Source: Nitrosomonadales bacterium
GTDB taxonomy: Bacteria > Pseudomonadota > Gammaproteobacteria > Burkholderiales > Sulfuricellaceae
Length of the DNA: 5,640 nucleotides
Assembly: GCA_003104895.1 (NCBI GenBank)
Contig: PQAG01000211.1
Span: 1,632 to 7,271, forward strand
Reading direction: 5' to 3'
Shown one piece after another: positions 1 through 5,640 of this stretch. Both the position numbers and the translations under genes were made by a program. Within the stretch, counting starts at the first letter, position 1. Every line of letters begins with the position of its first letter. The notes beneath the pieces were generated by a model that was not told where the DNA came from, did not search any database, and was given only the letters and a program-made list of their open reading frames with translations.

Positions 1-1026
1 GCCAATCACCAGGGCCAGGTAGCCGCCCTCGCCCTGGTCGCCACGCTTTACCACGCGCTCAACCATTCCTTCTTCAAATCGCTGCTGTTCCTCGGCACCG
101 GTTCGGTGCTGCACGCCACCGGCGAGCGCAACCTGGGCAAACTCGGCGGCCTGATCCACAAGATGCCCTGGGTGGCGCTGCTGGCGCTGGCCGGCGTGCT
201 TGCGATCTCGGGCCTGCCGCCCTTGAATGGCTTTGTCTCTGAATGGCTGTTGTTGCAGTCTTTCCTGCTCGCCCCCAGCATGCCGCAGCTCTACCTCAAC
301 ATGCTGCTGCCCCTGGGCGCGGCCGCGCTGGTCCTGGCCGGCGCGCTGGCGGCCTATGCCATGGTCAAGTTCTATGGTGTCATCTTCCTCGGCCAGCCGC
401 GCGAGGAGAAACTCGGTGAAGCGCATGATGCCGGCCTGCTGGAACGCGCGGGCATGCTCTGGCTGGCGGGATGGTGCCTGATTCTCGGCCTGTCGCCGGT
501 GTTTTTCATTCTGCTCATCGACAATGTCGCCCTGGTGCTGGTGGGGCATGACCTCGGCGGCACAGCAGCCAGCGCCGGCTGGCTCTGGCTTACGCCCGTT
601 TCGGCAGCCCGCGCCAGCTACAGTCCGCTGGTCCTGTTCCTCATCATTCTTGGCGGCACCCTGTTCACTTTCCTCGCCGTGCGCAAGTTCTACCATGGGC
701 GGGTAAGGCGCGGCCCGGCCTGGGATTGCGGCTACCCGGCGCAGACCGCGCGCATGCAGGATAGCGCGGAAGGTTTCGGCCAGCCGATCCGGCAGATTTT
801 CGATTTTTTCTTCGGCGTGATCCGCCAGGTGCCCAGCCCCTTCGACAGCAAACCCCATTACCATGGTGAAACACATGACCGGTTATGGGATCTGGCCTAC
901 CTGCCGATCGCGCGCCTGGTCGAACGGCTGTCCACCCTGATCGGCAGGCTGCAGCACGGGCGCATCCCGCTCTACCTGCTGTACAGCTTCGTCACCCTGA
1001 TCGCCTTGCTGGCATTTGTGCGATGA
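1..1026 (+). CDS. hyfB: HyfB/NuoL-type antiporter-like membrane subunit, 5' truncated by window edge
   Basis: The reading frame is open from base 1, so only the C-terminal 341 residues are present; family members are roughly 650-700 residues long. A GTG at 106 is internal, because the codons before it already encode conserved sequence. Visible residues 16-51 carry the antiporter signature LYHALNHSFFKSLLFLGTGS followed by HATGERNLGKLGGL, with H18, H22 and K26 on the presumed proton path of the broken helix. Next comes SGLPPLNGFVSEW (glutamate at about residue 81), then several hydrophobic helices. The tail contains WDCGYPAQTARMQ (about residues 241-253) and GFGQPIRQIF, which resembles HyfB-type proteins rather than NuoL, whose tail is a long lateral helix. 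A final hydrophobic helix lies in the last 20 residues. By family, it sits in the cytoplasmic membrane and couples redox chemistry to proton or sodium translocation. Its stop overlaps the next start (ATGA). The HyfB-type call is firm; the ion pumped is unknown. Confidence 0.9.
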   Translation, partial: ANHQGQVAALALVATLYHALNHSFFKSLLFLGTGSVLHATGERNLGKLGGLIHKMPWVALLALAGVLAISGLPPLNGFVSEWLLLQSFLLAPSMPQLYLNMLLPLGAAALVLAGALAAYAMVKFYGVIFLGQPREEKLGEAHDAGLLERAGMLWLAGWCLILGLSPVFFILLIDNVALVLVGHDLGGTAASAGWLWLTPVSAARASYSPLVLFLIILGGTLFTFLAVRKFYHGRVRRGPAWDCGYPAQTARMQDSAEGFGQPIRQIFDFFFGVIRQVPSPFDSKPHYHGETHDRLWDLAYLPIARLVERLSTLIGRLQHGRIPLYLLYSFVTLIALLAFVR

Positions 1027-1970
1027 ACACCACCACCCTGTTCTTCCAGTTATTTCAGAACATGCTGGTGTTGCTGGCCGCTCCGCTGCTGCTGGGCTGG
1101 GTCAACAATTGCCGCGCCTGGATGCAGGGCAGAAGCGCCGCCGGCATTTTCCAGCCCTACCGCAGCCTGGCCAAGCTGTTCCACAAAGACGCGGTACTGG
1201 CCCACAACGCCTCGCCGCTGTTCCGCCACACACCCTATCTGCTGTTTGTCAGCATGTGGCTGGCAGCAGCGATGGTGCCGGTACTGGCCATCGATCTTCC
1301 CCTTTCCGCTGCGGTGGATGTGATCGCCCTGGTAGGCATCTTTGCCTTGGCGCGCGTGTTCATCGCCCTGGCAGCGATGGACATCGGCACCTCCTTCGGC
1401 ACGCTGGGCGCGCGGCGCGAGATGCTGATTTCCTTCCTCGCCGAACCGGCCCTGCTGATGGTGTTTTTTACCGCCTCCATGATCGCCCATTCGACTTCAT
1501 TGACCACGATCGTGGAAACCCTGGCCCACAAACAGTTCGTGATTCACCCCAGCCTGGCATTCGCCGGCATCGCATTTCTCATGGTGCTGCTGGCCGAGAA
1601 CGCCCGCATCCCGGTGGACAATCCTTCCACCCATCTCGAACTGACCATGATCCACGAAGCCATGATCCTGGAGTATTCGGCACGCCACCTCGCCCTCATC
1701 GAATGGGCCAGCGCCATAAAGCTGTTTGCCTACATCACCATCGGCATCGCCCTGTTCCTGCCTTTTGGCATTGCAGAGGCTGGCAATTGGGGCGCCTTGC
1801 CGTTCGCGCTGGTGATCCTGGCGCTCAAGCTCGCCGCGGCCGGCTTCGGCCTGGCTCTGCTCGAATCGGTGTCAGCCAAGCTGCGCATTTTCCGCGCGCC
1901 GGAATATCTTGGCACCGCATTCCTGCTTGCCGTGCTCGGAATCCTCACTTTGAACTTGCTGAAGGTGTGA
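1023..1970 (+). CDS. hyfC: HyfC/HycD/NuoH-type membrane anchor subunit
   Basis: This 315-residue, highly hydrophobic protein is about the usual HyfC/HycD length. The frame is open from 885, but ATG 1023 is the right start: it gives MNTTTLFFQLFQN, the typical amphipathic N-terminus, and overlaps the upstream stop as ATGA. Family motifs occur in order: GRSAAGIFQPYRSLAKLFHK (residues 36-55), DIGTSFGTLGARREM (120-134) with E141-P just after, AENARIPVDNPSTHLELTMI (191-210) followed by HEAM, and ESVSAKLRIFRAPEY (281-295). The second and third are the charged cytoplasmic loops that in NuoH contact the hydrophilic arm and shape the quinone chamber or its relic. In this superfamily the protein anchors the NuoB/NuoD-like subunits and passes conformational or proton coupling to the antiporter modules. 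I see no strong ribosome-binding site ahead of the start, so translation probably depends on coupling to the upstream gene. Every hallmark acidic residue I looked for is present. Confidence 0.95.
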   Translation: MNTTTLFFQLFQNMLVLLAAPLLLGWVNNCRAWMQGRSAAGIFQPYRSLAKLFHKDAVLAHNASPLFRHTPYLLFVSMWLAAAMVPVLAIDLPLSAAVDVIALVGIFALARVFIALAAMDIGTSFGTLGARREMLISFLAEPALLMVFFTASMIAHSTSLTTIVETLAHKQFVIHPSLAFAGIAFLMVLLAENARIPVDNPSTHLELTMIHEAMILEYSARHLALIEWASAIKLFAYITIGIALFLPFGIAEAGNWGALPFALVILALKLAAAGFGLALLESVSAKLRIFRAPEYLGTAFLLAVLGILTLNLLKV

Positions 1971-1974
1971 CGGC

Positions 1975-2631
1975 ATGACCCTGGCCCAGCAGCTCATCAA
2001 TCTCTTTGCCGCCCTGCTGCTGCTGATTTCCTTCGCCATGCTGTCGCAGCGCCGCGTGCTCACCCTGATCAACCTGTTCGCCTGGCAGGGCCTGATTCTG
2101 GCGATTTCCGCCGCGGTCGTGGCGTGGACCTCGCACCAGCATCATCTCTATTATTCCGCCGGCCTCACCCTGCTGCTGAAGGTGCTGGTTCTGCCCTGGC
2201 TGCTGCACCGCCTGATCCGCAAGCTGCAAATCAAGTGGGACGTGGAGACCCTGTTCAACATCCCCACCACCATGCTGATCGGCATCGTCATGGTGGTGTT
2301 CGCCTTCAACCTGGCACTGCCGATTTCCGCGCTCTCCGCCACCGTCACCAAGAGCACGCTGGGCATCGCGCTGGCGTGCGTGCTGCTCTCCTTCATGATG
2401 ATGATCACGCGGCGCAAGGCGGTGCCACAGGTGATCGGCTTCCTCGCCATGGAAAACGGCCTGTTCTTCGCCGCCACCAGCGCCACCTATGGCATGCCCA
2501 TGGTGGTGGAGCTTGGCATCGCGCTGGACGTGCTGGTGGGCACCTTCATATTCGGCATTTTCTTCTTCCACATCCGCGAGACGTTCGACAGCCTGGACAT
2601 CAAGCACATGGAAAAGCTGAAAGAGGACTGA
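1975..2631 (+). CDS. hyfE: HyfE/NuoK-type membrane subunit
   Basis: This 218-residue membrane protein matches the usual HyfE length. ATG 1975 follows AAGGTG (1962-1967) at good spacing and lies four bases after the previous stop. The C-terminal half is NuoK-like: VIGFLAMENGLFFAATSA (residues 153-170) puts E160 in a membrane helix, and VVELGIALDVLVGTFIFGI (177-195) supplies E179 and D185. These correspond to the membrane glutamates of NuoK that carry protons. The N-terminal half adds further hydrophobic helices, including LLLKVLVLPWLLHRLIRK (66-83) with buried K69, and a middle segment around LFNIPTTMLIGIVM. The C-terminus is a short charged cytoplasmic tail (EKLKED). By family, the protein links the HyfC-type anchor to the antiporter-like subunits. 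It directly follows the hyfC homologue, where E. coli hyf has hyfD; no HyfD-like gene fits in the four-base gap. Confidence 0.92.
   Translation: MTLAQQLINLFAALLLLISFAMLSQRRVLTLINLFAWQGLILAISAAVVAWTSHQHHLYYSAGLTLLLKVLVLPWLLHRLIRKLQIKWDVETLFNIPTTMLIGIVMVVFAFNLALPISALSATVTKSTLGIALACVLLSFMMMITRRKAVPQVIGFLAMENGLFFAATSATYGMPMVVELGIALDVLVGTFIFGIFFFHIRETFDSLDIKHMEKLKED
2623..2626 (+). promoter_or_regulatory. Ribosome-binding site for the GTG start of the hyfF homologue
   Basis: GAGG lies inside the last codons of the upstream gene, six bases before GTG 2633. It supports the GTG start; the encoded VEILWLLGIPLAGG is a plausible hydrophobic N-terminus. The nearest in-frame ATG lies well downstream (in GGPMTAF, residue 54) and would remove the first membrane helices. 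Confidence 0.65.
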
Positions 2632-2632
2632 C

Positions 2633-4081
2633 GTGGAAATTCTCTGGCTACTTGGCATCCCACTCGCCGGCGGTCTTCTGCTGGCGCTGTTCGGCGGCAA
2701 GCGCTATGCCGCGGAACTGAATTCGCTGACCAGTTTCGCCACCTTCGCCGCTTCCGCCGTGCTGACCCTGAAAATCATCAGCGGCGGCCCGATGACGGCC
2801 TTCAACGAACAGTTCTTCATCGACCCCTTCAACGTATTCCTGGTCGCGCTGACCGCCTTCGTCGGCTTCACCACCTCGCTGTTCTCGCGCCCTTACATGC
2901 GCATCGAGGAACACCACGGCAAGCTCAGCCACAACATGCTGCGCCTCTACCACAGCATGTACCAGCTGTTCAGCTTCACCATGCTGCTGGCGCTCACCAC
3001 CAACAACATGGGCATCCTGTGGGTGGCGATGGAAGCCGCCACGCTCACCACGGTGCTGCTGGTCTCGCTCTACCGCACCCCGGCCAGCCTGGAAGCGGCA
3101 TGGAAATACTTCATCCTGTGCGGCGTGGGCATCGCACAGGCGCTGTTCGGCACCATCCTGCTCTACTTCGCCGCGGAAAAGGTGCTCGGCGCCGGCGGCA
3201 CGGCGCTGCTCTGGACCCACCTCAATGCGGTCAAGACCGACCTGGAACCGACAGTATTGTCGCTGGCCTTCGTCTTCCTGCTGGTGGGCTATGGCACCAA
3301 GGTCGGCCTGGCGCCCCTGCACAACTGGCTGCCCGATGCCCACGCCGAAGGCCCGACACCGATTTCCGCCGTGCTCTCCGGCCTGCTGCTCAACGTCGCC
3401 CTGTACGCCGTGGTGCGTTCCAAGGTGCTGGTCGATGGCGCGCTGGAAACCCACTTCGCCGGCAACCTGATGATGGGCTTCGGCCTGCTGTCTGTGGTCA
3501 TGGCCGCGTTCTTCCTCTCGCGCCAGAAGGACATCAAGCGTCTGTTCGCCTATTCCTCCATCGAACACATGGGGCTGATGACCTTCGCCTTCGGCATGGG
3601 CGGGGCCGTGGCGACATTCGCCGCGCTGCTGCACATGACCGTGCACTGCCTCACCAAGTCTGCCATCTTTTACGCCGTCGGCCATGCCGCGCAGAATTCC
3701 GGCACCCAGATCATGGACAGCATCCGCGGCCTGATCAAAACCAGCCCCACCATCGGCTGGGGCCTGATCCTGGGCACGTTAGCCATACTCGGCATGCCCC
3801 CTTTCGGCGTGTTCGCCAGCGAATTCCTCATCATCACCACCGCCATGCACGAGCATTCCTGGGCCACGCCCTTCCTGCTGGTCGCCCTGGGCGTGGCGTT
3901 CGCCGCCATTTTCGGCAAGGTGCAGCCGATGGTGTTCGGCGAGACCGAATCCTTGCGGCTCCCCCATCCTCCTGCGCTGCTGCCGGTGTTCGTGCATCTG
4001 GGCCTGGTGTTGCTGCTGGGGCTGTATATCCCGCCCTATCTGGCTGACTGGTACCGCCAGGCGGCGGCTTTGCTGGGTTGA
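2633..4081 (+). CDS. hyfF: HyfF/NuoM-type antiporter-like membrane subunit
   Basis: This 482-residue polytopic protein of the proton-conducting membrane transporter family starts at GTG, one base after the previous stop. Family landmarks appear in order. LWVAMEAATLTTVLLVSLYR (residues 129-148) carries E134, matching the TM5 glutamate. GTKVGLAPLHNWLPDAHAEG (221-240) carries the TM7 lysine K223 and is followed by PTPISAVLSG. DIKRLFAYSSIEHMGLMTFA (300-319) and LLHMTVHCLTKSAIFY (332-347) carry H334, H338 and K342. GMPPFGVFASEF (387-398) carries E397, in the position of the NuoM TM12 glutamate. Where NuoM has its central lysine (KTGAYGLLRF-type sequence), this protein reads LLLNVALYAVVR with N254. 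I believe HyfF proteins commonly have a non-lysine here, but did not check. By family it translocates H+ or Na+ driven by the hydrophilic arm. It is somewhat shorter than E. coli HyfF. The HyfF call rests on gene order, the LHNWLPDAH loop and the tail; NuoM or MrpD identity is much less likely. Confidence 0.93.
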   Translation: MEILWLLGIPLAGGLLLALFGGKRYAAELNSLTSFATFAASAVLTLKIISGGPMTAFNEQFFIDPFNVFLVALTAFVGFTTSLFSRPYMRIEEHHGKLSHNMLRLYHSMYQLFSFTMLLALTTNNMGILWVAMEAATLTTVLLVSLYRTPASLEAAWKYFILCGVGIAQALFGTILLYFAAEKVLGAGGTALLWTHLNAVKTDLEPTVLSLAFVFLLVGYGTKVGLAPLHNWLPDAHAEGPTPISAVLSGLLLNVALYAVVRSKVLVDGALETHFAGNLMMGFGLLSVVMAAFFLSRQKDIKRLFAYSSIEHMGLMTFAFGMGGAVATFAALLHMTVHCLTKSAIFYAVGHAAQNSGTQIMDSIRGLIKTSPTIGWGLILGTLAILGMPPFGVFASEFLIITTAMHEHSWATPFLLVALGVAFAAIFGKVQPMVFGETESLRLPHPPALLPVFVHLGLVLLLGLYIPPYLADWYRQAAALLG

Positions 4082-4084
4082 TCC

Positions 4085-5626
4085 ATGAATAATTTTCCAG
4101 TACAACTGAACGAGCTCAAGACGGCTATACCAACCTGGCACAGCACGGTTGATTCCGCCGGATTCCGTGCCGCCTGCGCCACGATCCGCGAGCACGGCGG
4201 CCGCCTGATCGCGCTCTGGGGCAGCGACGAACGCGCGCGGGGGCAGGGTTTCGCTCTCCATGCCGCACTGATGGACGCGCCCGGCCTGATCTGCCTGAGC
4301 CTGCCGCTCGCTGCTGAGAACCCTGCTTACCCCAGCATCATCGACATCTTCCCCGCCGCAACACGCATGCAGCGCGCGGTTTACGACCTGCTCGGCATCC
4401 TTGCCAAGGACAGCCCGGACACGCGCAAATGGCTGCGCCACGGCGCCTGGCCGGAAGACCAGTTCCCGCTGCGCAAGGAATTCGATCTCAAGCAGCAATA
4501 CCCCCTGAGCGGTGATGCCTATCCTTTCGTCACGGTAACGGGGAACGGCGTGCACGAGATCCCGGTGGGGCCGGTGCATGCCGGCACCATCGAGCCCGGC
4601 CACTTCCGTTTTTCCGTCATCGGGGAGCGGGTGCTGCGGCTGGAAGAGCGACTGGGTTACAAGCACAAGGGCGTGGAAAAGCTGGCGGAAACCATGACCA
4701 TCGAGCAGGGGGCGAAGCTGGCAGGCCGCATCTCCGGCGACAGCACCGTGGCCTATGCCTGGGCCTATGCCATGGCGGCAGAAAGCCTGGCCAGTTTCAC
4801 CCCCGAGCCGCGCGCAGTATGGCTGCGCGCCCTGCTGCTGGAGCGCGAGCGCATCGCCAACCATCTTGGCGACCTCGGTTATCTCGGCAATGACGTCGCC
4901 CTGGCCTTCGGCTTTGCCCAGTTCTGGCGTCTGAAGGAAGACTGGCTGCGCTGCAACCAGGCGGTGTTCGGCCACCGTTACTTGATGGACAGCATCGTGC
5001 CCGGCGGCGTTACGGTGGACCTCAAGGCCTCAGATCATGGCCACCTGATCAAGCAAGGCGACCTGCTGGAACGCGAAGTTCGCACCCTGCGCGACATCTA
5101 CGAAGAACACGCCGGCGCCCAGGACCGCTTCGTCACCACCGGACGGGTCAAGCCCGATCTGGCGGCGAATCTCGGCCTGACCGGCCTCGCCGGCCGCGCC
5201 AGTGCGCAATCCTGGGATCTGCGCGCGCAATATCCGAGCGCTCCCTATGACCAGCTCGACGTGCGCATGGCAACCCATCGCAACGGCGACGTAGCCGCAA
5301 GGCTGATCGTGCGCTTCGAGGAAGTGTTCGAATCCTTGAGATTATGCCGCCTGATCCTTGATCGCATGCCAGGCGGAACAGTGTTCACGCCTCTGCCGCC
5401 GGCGCCGGATAACGCCTTCGGCATCGGCATGGTGGAGGGATGGCGCGGCGAGGTGCTGATGGCGCTGCACAGCGGCAAGGACAACCGCATCGAACGTCTC
5501 CACCCCCACGACCCGTCATGGCTGAACTGGCCGCTGCTGGAACACGCCATCATCGGCAACATCGTGCCGGATTTCCCGCTCATCAACAAATCGTTCAATT
5601 TGAGCTATAGCGGGCAGGATTTGTGA
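4085..5626 (+). CDS. hyfG: HyfG/HycE-like large subunit (NuoC-NuoD fusion) lacking all [NiFe] cysteines; Ehr-type
   Basis: This 513-residue soluble protein is a fusion. Residues about 1-125 form a NuoC-like domain (YPSIIDIFPAATRMQRAVYD, 82-101, then LLGI), and about 150-513 form a NuoD / [NiFe] large-subunit domain. The latter opens with HEIPVGPVHAGTIEPGHFRF (157-176), as in group 4 hydrogenases, then ERLGYKHKGVEKLAE. Where hydrogenases read R-[VI]-C-G-x-C, it reads RISGDSTVAYA (215-225), giving S217 and S220. Where they read SLDPCYSCTDR, it ends SFNLSYSGQDL (503-513), giving S507 and G510. The other cysteines (C31, C70, C290, C421) lie outside these motifs, so a normal [NiFe] site cannot form. 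EGWRGE (451-456) keeps R454, aligned with the arginine over the hydrogenase active site. The stop falls where hydrogenase maturation protease would cut. By family the protein sits on the cytoplasmic face next to a NuoB-like subunit. Energy-converting hydrogenase-related (Ehr) complexes share this cysteine loss; their reaction is unclear. hyfG is a homology name only. ATG 4085 lies three bases after the previous stop, with a weak ribosome-binding site. Confidence 0.93.
   Translation: MNNFPVQLNELKTAIPTWHSTVDSAGFRAACATIREHGGRLIALWGSDERARGQGFALHAALMDAPGLICLSLPLAAENPAYPSIIDIFPAATRMQRAVYDLLGILAKDSPDTRKWLRHGAWPEDQFPLRKEFDLKQQYPLSGDAYPFVTVTGNGVHEIPVGPVHAGTIEPGHFRFSVIGERVLRLEERLGYKHKGVEKLAETMTIEQGAKLAGRISGDSTVAYAWAYAMAAESLASFTPEPRAVWLRALLLERERIANHLGDLGYLGNDVALAFGFAQFWRLKEDWLRCNQAVFGHRYLMDSIVPGGVTVDLKASDHGHLIKQGDLLEREVRTLRDIYEEHAGAQDRFVTTGRVKPDLAANLGLTGLAGRASAQSWDLRAQYPSAPYDQLDVRMATHRNGDVAARLIVRFEEVFESLRLCRLILDRMPGGTVFTPLPPAPDNAFGIGMVEGWRGEVLMALHSGKDNRIERLHPHDPSWLNWPLLEHAIIGNIVPDFPLINKSFNLSYSGQDL
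4727..4744 (+). other. Degenerate N-terminal [NiFe] ligand motif (RISGDS in place of RxCGxC)
   Basis: Codons 215-220 of the large subunit align without gaps to the first cysteine pair of HycE-type large subunits (RVCGIC). Ser217 (TCC) and Ser220 (AGC) replace both cysteines, and the glycine between them is kept. Each serine codon is one base from a cysteine codon. The flanking residues (upstream GVEKLAE, downstream TVAYAWAYAMAAE) align well, so this is substitution in an intact domain, not decay. Confidence 0.88.
5594..5626 (+). other. Degenerate C-terminal [NiFe] ligand motif, with stop at the maturation-cleavage position
   Basis: The last eleven residues SFNLSYSGQDL align with SLDPCYSCTDR of HycE-type proteins. 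D-P becomes N-L, the first cysteine becomes Ser507 (AGC), the second becomes Gly510 (GGG), and the final Arg becomes Leu513. TGA follows at once. Classical large subunits continue past this point with a C-terminal peptide that HycI-type endopeptidases remove after nickel insertion; here there is none. Confidence 0.85.
5616..5619 (+). promoter_or_regulatory. Likely ribosome-binding site for the next gene of the operon
   Basis: AGGA within the last codons of the large-subunit gene lies six bases before ATG 5626 and eight before GTG 5628. Either spacing suits a downstream start, so the motif suggests the operon continues beyond the window but does not choose between them. Confidence 0.4.
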
Positions 5627-5640
5627 TGTGTTTTCAGTTG
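5626..5640 (+). CDS. Possible start of the next operon gene, cut by the window edge
   Basis: ATG 5626 overlaps the large-subunit stop by one base (TGATG) and would encode MCFQL. GTG 5628 in another frame would encode MFSV, which looks more like the short hydrophobic N-terminus of NuoB-like small subunits. Too little is visible to identify it. By synteny the expected gene is a HyfI/NuoB-like small subunit carrying an iron-sulfur cluster, or a HyfH/NuoI-like ferredoxin subunit. That expectation is inference, and the frame is undecided. Confidence 0.35.

Noticed and set aside
106..108. GTG as the start of the first gene
   Set aside because: The same frame upstream (1-105) encodes the conserved HxxxHxxFKxLLF helix, so the gene enters from outside the window.
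885..1022. N-terminal extension of the hyfC homologue starting at 885
   Set aside because: The extra residues overlap the conserved end of the hyfB homologue and are Arg/Ala/Pro-rich; the family N-terminus begins at ATG 1023.
1016..1978. Plus-strand 320-codon open frame overlapping the hyfC homologue
   Set aside because: It is out of frame with the clear NuoH-family protein and its translation is rich in R/H/P/G with no membrane character; it is a GC-driven shadow.
3019..4047. Plus-strand 342-codon open frame inside the hyfF homologue
   Set aside because: It is a shifted-frame shadow of a protein with full family motifs; its product is Arg/Pro/His-rich and resembles nothing I know.
1945..4975. 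Long minus-strand open frames, for example 1945-2700, 2648-3685 and 3779-4975
   Set aside because: They are antisense to well-supported genes, rich in H/Q/G/R/E as expected from reversed GC-rich membrane-protein codons, and show no recognisable domain.
4085..5626. Functional formate hydrogenlyase or hydrogenase-4 large subunit
   Set aside because: All four metal-ligand cysteines are replaced, so a normal [NiFe] centre cannot be bound.
4085..5626. Decaying pseudogene of a hydrogenase large subunit
   Set aside because: The frame is intact over 513 codons, flanking motifs are conserved and operon spacing is tight, which points to a maintained protein.
1..5626. Part of an ordinary nuo (complex I) operon
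   Set aside because: The gene order (HyfB, HyfC, HyfE, HyfF, then a NuoC-NuoD fusion), the long HyfE-type NuoK and the HyfB-type tail do not match nuoA-N.

Overview
The window is one compact plus-strand operon fragment, GC-rich throughout (by eye, with a strong G/C preference at third codon positions), encoding most of a membrane-bound complex of the hydrogenase-4 / formate-hydrogenlyase / complex I superfamily. The protein sequences and base composition suggest a Gram-negative proteobacterium, perhaps a betaproteobacterium (Thiobacillus/Sulfuricella/Gallionella-type). That placement is an impression from protein flavour, not a measured result.

Layout, left to right: the C-terminal 341 residues of a HyfB/NuoL-type antiporter-like subunit (1-1026, open at the left edge); HyfC/NuoH-type membrane anchor (1023-1970); HyfE/NuoK-type subunit (1975-2631); HyfF/NuoM-type antiporter-like subunit (2633-4081, GTG start); HyfG/HycE-type fused NuoC-NuoD-like large subunit (4085-5626). 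A further gene probably starts at 5626 or 5628 and runs off the right edge. Junctions are a 4-base ATGA overlap, then gaps of 4, 1 and 3 bases, then a possible TGATG overlap. The genes are almost certainly cotranscribed and translationally coupled. No intergenic stretch is long enough for an internal promoter or terminator, and I saw no RNA gene, repeat, mobile element or CRISPR array.

How they work together: HyfB- and HyfF-type proteins are ion-pumping modules with the lysine, glutamate and histidine residues typical of Mrp/complex I antiporter-like subunits. HyfC and HyfE types join these to the hydrophilic arm, whose large subunit is the last complete gene. The most notable point is that this large subunit has none of the four cysteines that hold the [NiFe] site: the N-terminal CGxC position reads SGDS, and the C-terminal DPCxxC position reads NLSYSG. 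The protein also ends where a mature hydrogenase large subunit would end after protease trimming. It is therefore not expected to be a hydrogenase, despite the names homology would give it. It fits the energy-converting hydrogenase-related (Ehr) complexes, whose substrate reaction is unknown or poorly defined. There is also no HyfD-type third antiporter subunit between the hyfC and hyfE homologues.
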